Assembly (NCBI RefSeq): GCF_000011645.1
Contig: NC_006270.3
Span: forward strand, 2,167,501 to 2,231,500
Direction: 5' to 3'
Length of the DNA: 64,000 bases
Source of the DNA: Bacillus licheniformis DSM 13 = ATCC 14580
Lineage (GTDB): Bacteria > Bacillota > Bacilli > Bacillales > Bacillaceae
Shown: piece after piece, positions 17,055 through 23,550 of the stretch
Position numbering within the stretch: position 1 is the stretch's first letter
Layout: every line of letters starts with the position of its first letter
The notes under the pieces: model-generated
The model's database searches: none
Seen by the model: only the letters and a program-made list of their open reading frames with translations
What the model was told of the DNA's origin: nothing
Program-made: the position numbers and the translations under genes

Positions 17055-17385
17055 CATACCACGAACTGTTTTACCACTTTACGGAAAGGAATTGGTTAAT
17101 AAATCCTGACAATCCGTGAAAATGAATCCTTGGGATCAGGTCATTAAACCTTTGTTGAGGGTTTGAAATACATAAAAAAAAGCCGCTATTAAAACGGCTA
17201 AAAGGATATTCCAAAAACTCTTTTAGGTTAAACAACAAAATCATGACTGGAGGGTGCGCTGTGATGTTTCTTGAAGCTGTGTTCATATCATCGTTGTTCG
17301 AAAAATGACTGAGAAAACCAAGTCCAATTATCATAATCCCTAAACCGATCTTCATTTTAGATTTCATACAAACATTCCCCATTCA
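17055..17385 (-). repeat. Direct repeat A (phr region)
   Basis: This stretch matches 19763-20073 in the same orientation over nearly its whole length, including the phr gene, its hairpin terminator (17174-17199) and the following spacer with TTTACC-like and GGAATTGGT blocks. It shows that the phr-LXG unit was duplicated. Confidence 0.8.
17228..17367 (-). pseudogene. PhrE-like signal peptide gene A, frameshifted after the signal
   Basis: ATG 17367 begins MKSKMKIGLGIMIIGLGFLS, an export signal, and continues DMNTASRNIT. PhrE of B. subtilis (recalled: begins MKSKL, contains EASRNVTLAP, ends THEFLV) has the same plan, the mature pentapeptide being SRNVT; here it would be SRNIT. One base is missing after SRNIT relative to copy B, so the normal end (APSSHDFVV) is out of frame and translation runs on. 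The signal pentapeptide itself is upstream of the lesion and could still be made. The start overlaps the end of a rap remnant, as in rap-phr pairs. Confidence 0.7.
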
Positions 17386-17470
17386 ATATTTGCTTTTGAG
17401 CATAGACCATCTTTTTAAGACAGATGAGACTATCCTCTGTTTCTAAAGCAAATCGATCAGCTTCTCCTCC
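17357..17470 (-). pseudogene. Rap phosphatase C-terminal remnant
   Basis: The minus-strand frame reads ADRFALETEDSLICLKK and then AQKQILNGECLYEI before TAA. Rap proteins of the RapE type end in a similar GECLYEI block, and the last codons overlap the phr start by 11 nt, as in real rap-phr cassettes. Further upstream (to about 17560) similar codons appear in another frame with stops. Only about 40 residues are left of a protein usually about 375 long. Confidence 0.6.
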
Positions 17471-17634
17471 TATTCTTTATATATTTGCAAAGTATTCGAC
17501 ATCATCTCACCAACAGCTTTCCATTTCAATAGATGTGGCGAGAAAGAAAAAAAGGCAGATTTCAGGTCTTTCTCAACTTTTGGGGGATGACACCTACTGT
17601 AAGCTGCATCATATAACAGGTTAAAATTAATATT

Positions 17635-18300
17635 CTAATCAGATTTCAGTTTTCTTCTTTCTTCCAATTGCAATTTTATGCAATAATGTACAAGTGCTTG
17701 TTCATCATGTTCATCCATCTTGATAAATTCAACTGTCATGATCTGTTTGTTTGTTCTCCGATCTATGTAAGTGCGTTTGACTTGAGCATAAACGTCAATC
17801 ACATTTTCATCATGTCCCTCATTTGGCAGATGAATGCTTAAATTTAAATCCTCTTCCGCTTCGTGTATTTGCGTCTCTTCAATAATTAACGCAGCGCCTC
17901 CAGCACTGATATTTGCTGTATATGTTTTAAACATTGAACCAGATCCATATGGGCGGACAGTGACAGGAATCGTTGTATTTACTCTAAAAAATTGCCGTCT
18001 TTGAATTTTTGTCATTTGATCTTCTTCGGGTAAATACATATTTAATACAGGTATATCCTGATAGATCTCTCGTCCCTGTATTACACTGGTAAATTTATAT
18101 GGGACTTGTTGCTCATTTATAAAGTGAACTATTGCTACTGTATTTGTTGGAATAATAACAGTTCTCCCTGTTTCTTCATCAACAGGATAATGTACTCTTA
18201 AAACATTGTCCTCAATGGATAGCACTTTGCTTTTCGCGAGGACATACTCTTGAATTTCGTTTTCAAATTCTATTGTTAAAATATTTCCTAAAGATAACAA
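17635..18300 (-). CDS. PilZ domain c-di-GMP receptor, MotI(YpfA)-like
   Basis: A 221-residue protein. The TTG at 18300 is the only start possible since a stop precedes it; the ribosome site is weak (AAAGAG). The N-terminal YcgR-like beta barrel (about 1-100) is followed by a PilZ domain (about 103-215) with both c-di-GMP signatures: RQFFR in IQRRQFFRVN and NISAGG. B. subtilis MotI (YpfA/DgrA) has the same architecture and length and stops the flagellar motor when bound to c-di-GMP. The normal motI locus is elsewhere, so this is probably an extra paralogue; its location between two toxin modules is odd. A role in motility control is inferred. Confidence 0.85.
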   Translation of the reverse strand: MLSLGNILTIEFENEIQEYVLAKSKVLSIEDNVLRVHYPVDEETGRTVIIPTNTVAIVHFINEQQVPYKFTSVIQGREIYQDIPVLNMYLPEEDQMTKIQRRQFFRVNTTIPVTVRPYGSGSMFKTYTANISAGGAALIIEETQIHEAEEDLNLSIHLPNEGHDENVIDVYAQVKRTYIDRRTNKQIMTVEFIKMDEHDEQALVHYCIKLQLEERRKLKSD

Positions 18301-18491
18301 TGGACATCACTCTTTCAATTCTACTTAATCATTATATCGGTACTATGACACATAAATTTAAAAAAGAAAAGGAGAAAGCATTGAGAAATTACGTAAACGG
18401 ACCGCTTCTCTTGTGAGACTGACGATCTTATCATCATTCAGTTCAGGGATAGGTGTGTCTCCCATTCTATGCCCTTTTTTCGGATTAAATA

Positions 18492-18525
18492 TAAAAAACC
18501 TTGAAAGGCAATAGCCAATCAAGGT
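18492..18525 (-). terminator. Terminator closing toxin module B
   Basis: This is the same hairpin as at 16175-16210: ACCTTGATTGGC with GCCTTTCAAGGT, followed by TTTTTTAT on the minus strand. Confidence 0.75.
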
Positions 18526-18548
18526 CATTCTTCAAAGTTAATCAATTC

Positions 18549-18892
18549 TCAAGTCAATTTAGGCATGAATATAATAGTCTGGTTCTTCTTCATCCATTTT
18601 CTTGAAAACTCTTCGAGTGATGCCGCAATTATCTTGTCAAAATAGTATACTGGACAAATACCGTTCTCTTCTTCCTGATCTAAATCTAGAGTCAGATATG
18701 TCCCCTCACCGACTTCAAAAAACACTAACATGGGTATAGTTCTCTAATTCTTGGATCTATAAAATCAGCTACACTATGAGAATCCATTACTCTATCTCCA
18801 TGAGTTTTATCAAGATTACAAATAAAACCATATCATACTCTTAAATAAAACTCTCTTAGTTCATTAGGAATTTTTTCTAATATATTTTCCGC
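18549..18892 (-). pseudogene. SMI1/KNR4 immunity gene remnant (module B)
   Basis: In-order pieces in different frames read AENILEKIPNELREFYLR, YGFICNLDKTHGDRVMDSHS, VADFIDPRIRELYP, then (60-residue open frame) LVFFEVGEGTYLTLDLDQ and PVYYFDKIIAASLEEF. This is the C-terminal two thirds of an SMI1/KNR4 (SUKH) immunity protein. A frameshift lies between RELYP and LVFFEV, another before YGFICN. The N-terminal third is absent and the LXG fragment is joined directly in front. The tail from 18731 could be translated but would not fold as a whole domain. Confidence 0.65.
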
Positions 18893-19018
18893 CTAAATAA
18901 CATTATATTCCAGTCGATATATAATATGTTTTTTGCTTTTGACTTTAGCAATTTCGTCTGATTGATGTTTTAAATGTTCCAGCGCTTTGTGCAGCGCCTG
19001 AACATCCAATGTCTTCAT
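18893..19018 (-). pseudogene. LXG toxin N-terminal remnant (module B)
   Basis: ATG 19018 begins MKTLDVQALHKALEHLKHQS and the frame stops after 41 residues. The first 30 or so residues are the start of an LXG domain; the rest (normally about 400-600 residues with the toxin end) is deleted and the frame runs into the immunity remnant. The partner genes directly upstream are intact. Confidence 0.75.
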
Positions 19019-19029
19019 GGCTTTCTCTT

Positions 19030-19308
19030 CTATTTTGTTTTCATCGATGAAGCCAGCTGTTTGTCGGTGTCCATCATTGCTTCGACTGCTGATTCCGTTT
19101 GGACGACTTGTTTTGAGAAAGCAGAGGCATAGGAAGAAGCGATCTTATTAATCGTCTGATTCAGTTCCTCTATCTTCTTTGTCGCATCAAGGTGATTCTG
19201 GCCCTTGATATCTGTCGGAATCGTCGCTTTCATTGAATGGCTGGAATGCTTTAATTTAGAGAGCGCTTGTTTGACTTCTCCGGTATTCACTTTTATTTCT
19301 TGATCCAT
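19030..19308 (-). CDS. YwqI-like DUF5344 small partner of LXG toxin
   Basis: A 92-residue helical-hairpin protein. ATG 19308 has AAGGAG 10 nt upstream. It begins MDQEIKVNTGEVKQALSKL and ends KQLASSMKTK, with the central IEELNQTINKIASSYASAF. These WXG100-sized proteins (YwqI, TIGR04197/DUF5344 by memory) are encoded between a YwqH-like gene and the LXG toxin gene and serve as helical partners that guide the toxin to the type VII (Yuk/Ess) secretion machine. It lies 7 nt after the YwqH-like gene and 11 nt before the LXG start. Its toxin is dead, so it is an orphan partner. Confidence 0.75.
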   Translation of the reverse strand: MDQEIKVNTGEVKQALSKLKHSSHSMKATIPTDIKGQNHLDATKKIEELNQTINKIASSYASAFSKQVVQTESAVEAMMDTDKQLASSMKTK

Positions 19309-19315
19309 TTTTCAT

Positions 19316-19708
19316 TTACTCCTTGTCTCGTGCTTCCCGCTTCGCGTTCTCAATCTTTTTCTCTAAAGAACGAACTTCCTGGCTGAGCGAGTGAATATCT
19401 TCTTGTAAAGATTTGATTCGTTCATCGATTTTGCTTAAAACATCAGAAAGCTGTTTTCCGCTTATGTCATTGTAAGCAGTCTTCATCAGACCTCGAATAC
19501 GGTCAAAGGAGTCAGCAAGACTGCCTTGCCACGTATGAGACGACAGTTGTGGTTCGGTGATCGTCTTTTTCGAATCAGAGAACTCTGTTTTGTCTTTTTC
19601 CAGCTCTTTGCGGCAAGCTTTCAGCTCTGCCAAAAATTCTTTCTTCATCGATAAATCAACTTTCATGATATCTAAAGCCAGCGTTTCTCCCAGGATTGAA
19701 CCGATCAT
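19316..19708 (-). CDS. YwqH-like DUF5082 partner of LXG toxin
   Basis: A mostly helical protein of about 130 residues. It has coiled coils (LKACRKELEKDKTEF, then LQEDIHSLSQEVRSLEKKIENAK) around the HTWQGSLADSF turn, a W-x-G hinge like that of WXG100/YwqH proteins. The chosen ATG 19708 (MIGSILGE) has GCGAGG 8 nt upstream; an earlier start at 19756 and a later one (MKVDLS) are possible. It is the first structural gene of toxin module B. Family members act as partners for LXG toxin export by type VII secretion. Confidence 0.7.
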   Translation of the reverse strand: MIGSILGETLALDIMKVDLSMKKEFLAELKACRKELEKDKTEFSDSKKTITEPQLSSHTWQGSLADSFDRIRGLMKTAYNDISGKQLSDVLSKIDERIKSLQEDIHSLSQEVRSLEKKIENAKREARDKE

Positions 19709-19762
19709 TTGCAATACCTCGCTTCCCAAAAAATGCATGACAAAAGTAATGACCAACTAAGA

Positions 19763-20073
19763 GTTTACCACTATACGGAAGGGAATTGGTGAATAAATCC
19801 TTTCAATCCAACAAAATGAATCTTTAAGACCAGTCCAATAAACCTGTTTTGAATAAAAAAAAGCCGCTAATGAAACGGCTGCAAAAAGATAATTCAAAAC
19901 TCTTTTTTAAGCTAAACAATAAAATCGTGACTGGGTGCGCTTGTGGTGTTTCTTGAAGCTGTGTTCATATCATTGTTGTTCGAAAATCGAAAATGACTGA
20001 GAAAGCCGAGTCCAATTATCAAAACACCTAAACCGATCTTCATTTTAGACTCCATACATCCCCCCTTCAATAC
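19763..20073 (-). repeat. Direct repeat B (phr region)
   Basis: The second copy of the 17055-17385 stretch, including phr, the terminator at 19855-19880 (AGCCGTTTCATTAGCGGCT then T8) and the spacer. In this copy the YwqH/YwqI pair follows; in copy A they have been lost between the spacer and the LXG start. Confidence 0.8.
19912..20055 (-). CDS. PhrE-like quorum peptide precursor (copy B, intact)
   Basis: A 47-residue precursor. ATG 20055 begins MESKMKIGLGVLIIGLGFLS (export signal), followed by a polar part ending NTASRNTTSAPSHDFIV. It matches the plan of B. subtilis PhrE (signal, then ASRNVT, then AP-HEFLV); the mature pentapeptide would be SRNTT. Such peptides are exported, trimmed and re-imported by Opp to block a Rap phosphatase or similar TPR regulator. 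The codons before it read GGMYGV then stop, recalling a rap end. No rap gene remains nearby, so this is an orphan phr. It has its own promoter and terminator. Confidence 0.72.
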   Translation of the reverse strand: MESKMKIGLGVLIIGLGFLSHFRFSNNNDMNTASRNTTSAPSHDFIV

Positions 20074-20096
20074 AGATGAGGCTTCCCTCTTTTCAC

Positions 20097-20126
20097 ATTA
20101 TAATCCATACGAGTGCCGCCTAACAA
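20097..20126 (-). promoter_or_regulatory. Candidate promoter of phr copy B
   Basis: On the minus strand TTGTTA, an 18-nt spacer, and TATAAT, about 42 nt before the phr start. A sigma-A-type promoter; no clear sigma-H motif was found although phr genes often have one. Confidence 0.55.
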
Positions 20127-20355
20127 TCGCTGCTTTTTACTCGAAAAAGACGTTCTGACTACCGCACATAGCAATCTGCGGTAAAGATTAAGAACTATAG
20201 ATTAATGAGGTCGATTTTAGGTGAGTAAAATGCTCTTGCAGTTTATAAAGGTGGTTCACTATCCCTTTCCAAAGGAATTATGAGATCCCTGGGTGTTCGC
20301 ATTAAATATTTTTCACCGAATCAAGAAATACTGATAAAAAAAGGTGGTGCTATAT

Positions 20356-20634
20356 ATGGATTTCCCAATCATTCATACAAACTTTTGGGATGCTGTTACG
20401 GCAGTGCCGATTATTTTGATCGTCACACAGATAATTAAAATCTTTCTTAAGGTTCCCAAAAAGTATGTTCCATCAATTGCACTTGCACTAGGCTTAATCA
20501 TATCTGTTTGCATAAGTCATCGACACAGCCTCATAGCTGGAGTATTTATGGGCGGATTCTATGGTTGCGCAGCTATTGGTTCATATGCATCATTGAAAAC
20601 GACAATTTCATCATATAGAAACAAAAAAGCATAA
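20356..20634 (+). CDS. Small three-span membrane protein, phage-holin-like
   Basis: A 92-residue protein, ATG 20356 with AAAGGTGG 8 nt upstream. Hydrophobic helices lie at about residues 10-28 (WDAVTAVPIILIVTQIIKIF), 37-55 (YVPSIALALGLIISVCIS) and 62-80 (LIAGVFMGGFYGCAAIGSYA), and the protein ends in a basic tail, RNKKA. The size, three spans and basic C-terminus are like class I/II holins or small phage membrane proteins, but no lysin gene is adjacent. It may be a leftover of a prophage. The family is not certain. Confidence 0.55.
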   Translation: MDFPIIHTNFWDAVTAVPIILIVTQIIKIFLKVPKKYVPSIALALGLIISVCISHRHSLIAGVFMGGFYGCAAIGSYASLKTTISSYRNKKA

Positions 20635-21096
20635 ACAGGCATGAAAAGATTGGTTCCAGAGTTCAATTCGCTTTTTCCCGCTTCACCGGTTAAATCAGAA
20701 GCAGCTATACTTGCTCCTTTGCCTGGTTCATTTCCGCTTTTCTCCCCAGAAGAGGTATCATGCTCTCCAGCGTGTTCGCCTAACGAATAAGCCCCTTCCG
20801 TCAGCCGCTTGTAACAGAAGAAAATTGAAGCCTTAAATCACTGAATGGGGAGTTCTCGCCCCTTCTTTCACTTGTTCTCTTCCCTTGAATAGGCTTGCAG
20901 TTTGATTCACTCGAAAAAAAGCGAATGAATACCTTCTCAACAGACAGAATAAGAAGAGTTGGTATTCCACCATATTTTGGGCGAAAGGAGTGAAATCGTT
21001 GTATTGATCAAATGAGAAATGAATATGAGACTGAAATGCCTTTCAGATGACCTTTTTACCTAAAGAACAAAATTTCACTGATATGGAGTGATTAAC
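20635..21096. other. Non-coding stretch with an unassigned minus-strand fragment
   Basis: Between 20640 and 20800 the minus strand carries an open frame without start, reading KRLTEGAYSLGEHAGEHD and later SGEKSGNEPGKG, like a Gly/Glu-rich surface or phage protein fragment. It has no ribosome site. The rest shows nothing recognisable. Confidence 0.35.
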
Positions 21097-21384
21097 GTGC
21101 CTCAAAAAAATGGAGCAGACAGACCGGATGATTACAAAAGATTTTCTTCACTAGACAAGGAATATGATTCTCAGCAATCTTTAGACAGCAATGCTAAGAC
21201 AGAAAACGTAAACACTGAAACTGATAACAAAGAAAACACAACTGACACTACCGATGTGGCCGGAAAATATTTCGACCCTTCGGATTATGAAGGGGCTACT
21301 CAATTGGAAAAAGGATTAGCTGAAACTCATGAACAGGTCAGTGATGACTATTTTGAAGGAACGATCGATCAAAATTTGGATTAG
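21097..21384 (+). CDS. YozQ-like DUF4025 protein
   Basis: A 95-residue, very acidic, Asn/Asp/Thr-rich protein. The GTG at 21097 was chosen since GGAG sits 8 nt upstream. Low complexity in the middle (NTETDNKENTTDTTD) is followed by the conserved C-terminal block YFDPSDYEGATQLEKGLAET and HEQVSDDYFEGTID, which I associate with YozQ/DUF4025 proteins of spore-forming bacilli. No function is known to me. It has its own strong terminator and is probably monocistronic; a sporulation role is only suspected. Confidence 0.65.
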   Translation: MPQKNGADRPDDYKRFSSLDKEYDSQQSLDSNAKTENVNTETDNKENTTDTTDVAGKYFDPSDYEGATQLEKGLAETHEQVSDDYFEGTIDQNLD

Positions 21385-21390
21385 CGATTC

Positions 21391-21424
21391 AAACGGAACT
21401 AACTCTTTAAAGTTAGTTCCGTTT
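21391..21424 (+). terminator. Terminator of the YozQ-like gene
   Basis: A perfect inverted repeat: AAACGGAACTAACT with AGTTAGTTCCGTTT. Confidence 0.85.
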
Positions 21425-21673
21425 GAAATTAACAAAAAATGACTGTCCTCTAATCAATTATTCGGTCAACTCCAAAAGCTATAGCCGAATTATAAAAATG
21501 CGTCTGTTTGATCAGATGACATTTGTCTTTTTACAGCCTATCTATATATATATAACTTATCCGCGAAAAAAGTTTGATAAAACACACACTTACCGTTTAT
21601 GACCAAGCATTCTCACCCATTCCCCGTTATCCCCTCGCTGTTATTTGTGCACCTTTATAAAGTCATGATTAAG

Positions 21674-22228
21674 CTAATGTCTACTTTGTGATCCAAATTC
21701 TTCAATCGTGATGTTCACATCATATTGAATGGGGGTTTCTGTGAATACTTCATCCCAATTTTTCTTCAGCTTTCTCCAAAGAAAGGGATAGTGGATCCTC
21801 ACTTCATCACCGAAGCCGGCAAGGTCGGCTTTATATTCCTTCTGCATTTTTTCTGTGATCTGCTCTACCAGCTGTTTCACTGTTTGTGACGCACTTTCTT
21901 CCTTTCTTTTCAAATATTTTTTGTCAATTGCCGTTTCGGTTGTATTCCAGTTTTCAGCCAGGTGTGCCTCTGAATTAATATTCACTTTAAATGAGAGGCG
22001 GTTTCCTTTGAAGACTGGCTTGATCTCACTCTTAAGGTGATCGACTGACATGGCCGTCAATTTTTTTGTTTTTTGATCATAGTTTTTGACAGTGCCCCCT
22101 ACCCCTTGTCCTTTGATCCACATGATCCCGTCTAAATCTTTTTCATCTAAAAAACCAAGGAGCTTATTTGTTTTTCCGTTAATGGCAACAGCTCCTGCAT
22201 ATTTGACTTCCCCGTCGGCACCAAACAA
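21674..22228 (-). pseudogene. Ger(x)C germination protein, C-terminal half only
   Basis: 184 residues: GFLDEKDLDGIMWIKGQGVG, then the long SQTVKQLVEQITEKMQKEYK helix, GFGDEVRIHYPFLWRKLKKN and a terminal strand YDVNITIEEFG. This is the C-terminal half of the GerAC/GerKC family, lipoproteins of spore germinant receptors (usually 370-400 residues with a signal peptide and lipobox). The first half is gone, there is no ribosome site at the apparent start, and unrelated plus-strand sequence begins within 15 nt. No gerA- or gerB-type gene is near. Confidence 0.75.
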
Positions 22229-22242
22229 CGATTAAGATTCAG

Positions 22243-22488
22243 ATGATGCACCTATCAGGAAGATTTATGAGTTTAAGCATTAAAGATTTTGAAGGGGACT
22301 GGCCTGACCGAACCGCTCAGGATGTCATCACGTTGATGCCTCGAACCTACAGGCTTTATTTTGAAAATTCCGAAGGCGAATGTAAGGATATTCGCATTAA
22401 AGGAACATACGGGGCCATTCCGCAAACTTATGATTATTTCTCGGCCTTCAAAAAGACTCCGGGAAGGACAACCCTTTTTGCCAAATAG
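22243..22488 (+). pseudogene. Fragment upstream of SMI1 gene, possible toxin tail
   Basis: An open frame of 81 residues lacking a proper ribosome site. It contains KDFEGDWPDRTAQDVITLMP and KDIRIKGTYGAIPQTYDYFS, ending at TAG 34 nt before an SMI1/KNR4 gene. Being directly in front of an immunity-type gene and starting at a deletion junction, it may be the C-terminal piece of a lost toxin or of another gene. I do not recognise the domain. Confidence 0.4.
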
Positions 22489-22521
22489 ATACGAACAACA
22501 AACGGATGAGGGGGGACGCAT

Positions 22522-23364
22522 TTGAAAAACTTTTGGACATACGAAGACGAAGATCCATACAAATTAAAAAGCATATCAGAGAGAGATATTCAAAAAGCTG
22601 AAAAAAAGTTAGGTGTGAAACTTCCGGAGGAATACAAAGCGCTTATTCTTGAACAAAACGGCGGGTATATCAATTTTAACGCCTTCCCTTCTGAACGGCC
22701 TACCTCCTGGGCTAAAGATCATGTCCAGTTTGACTACTTATTAGGCTTAGGGAAAAAGGCAGGGATTCTCGAGAGCAAATACATCATTAAAGAATGGGAA
22801 CTGCCCGACAACCTGATCCTTATTCACGGTGACGGCCATACATGGATAGCGCTTGACTACAGAGAAACGAAAGAAAATCCGCCCGTGCACTATTTCGATT
22901 CAGAATTTGAAGAGAATTATAAATTAGCGGATTCATTTGGAGAATTTCTCTCTAAACTTTATACAGATAATCCCATGGATGATGACGACTGCCAGCTTAT
23001 CGAAGGCGTGCATCCTGACATTCCCTATGTCTATCCGGAAGATGCCATTACAAAAGAAGAAGCTGAACAAATTCTGACTAAAAATTCGGCAGCCGAGCTG
23101 CATCAGCTTAATTACTACCCTATTGAAAGTATTGATGATTTAAAATGGCTTTTGACAAAAATGAAAAAATCCGCTTTAAAAGCAGACCGTGACACTGGTT
23201 TGGCACTTGCCGGCGCTTTGGAAGCCGTCATTTCTTACTATAAAAATTTAACGTTTGAGGATGAACAAACAAGAAGGTCAGTCCGCGATATCTTGGTGAT
23301 ATTAGAGAAGTTGAATGACTCTACTGTAGACATATACTTATCCCAAATTGACGACTTATTTTAA
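22522..23364 (+). CDS. SMI1/KNR4 (SUKH) immunity-type protein with C-terminal extension
   Basis: A 280-residue protein. TTG 22522 has GAGGGGGG just upstream. Residues 15-150 form the SMI1/KNR4 domain: ISERDIQKAEKKLGVKLPEE, YKALILEQNGGYINF, LPDNLILIHGDGHTWIALDY, and FGEFLSKLY at the domain end. The remainder (about 165-280) is an acidic helical extension (AITKEEAEQILTKNSAAELH) not usual in short SUKH proteins. SUKH proteins neutralise contact-dependent nuclease and other polymorphic toxins. No intact toxin is beside it, so it may be an orphan immunity gene giving protection against related strains. Confidence 0.8.
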   Translation: MKNFWTYEDEDPYKLKSISERDIQKAEKKLGVKLPEEYKALILEQNGGYINFNAFPSERPTSWAKDHVQFDYLLGLGKKAGILESKYIIKEWELPDNLILIHGDGHTWIALDYRETKENPPVHYFDSEFEENYKLADSFGEFLSKLYTDNPMDDDDCQLIEGVHPDIPYVYPEDAITKEEAEQILTKNSAAELHQLNYYPIESIDDLKWLLTKMKKSALKADRDTGLALAGALEAVISYYKNLTFEDEQTRRSVRDILVILEKLNDSTVDIYLSQIDDLF

Positions 23365-23367
23365 AAA

Positions 23368-23402
23368 GAGCCAGCCCCTTTATATCAAGGGCTGGTCTTT
23401 TT
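23368..23402 (+). terminator. Terminator of SMI1/KNR4 gene
   Basis: GAGCCAGCCC with GGGCTGGTC and then TTTTT, a few bases after the stop. Confidence 0.85.
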
Positions 23403-23550
23403 AGCATTTGAGAATCTGTTTCCTAACGTTTTAGTTTCCAGATGATACGCGGCTGTCTATGAGGCCTTTACTTCATTGGTCAGATATCCGTTTTTTCGCA
23501 TAACCAATCTGGGGTCTTATTTGCAAAGGCGCATCATGAAACTGTTTTTC

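Noticed and set aside
16150..20100. Insertion sequence explaining the repeats
   Set aside because: The duplicated parts are phr, spacer and terminator sequences, with no transposase and no terminal inverted repeats.
20356..20634. Complete lysis cassette around the holin-like gene
   Set aside because: No amidase or other endolysin gene lies within several kb, so only a holin-like protein is reported.
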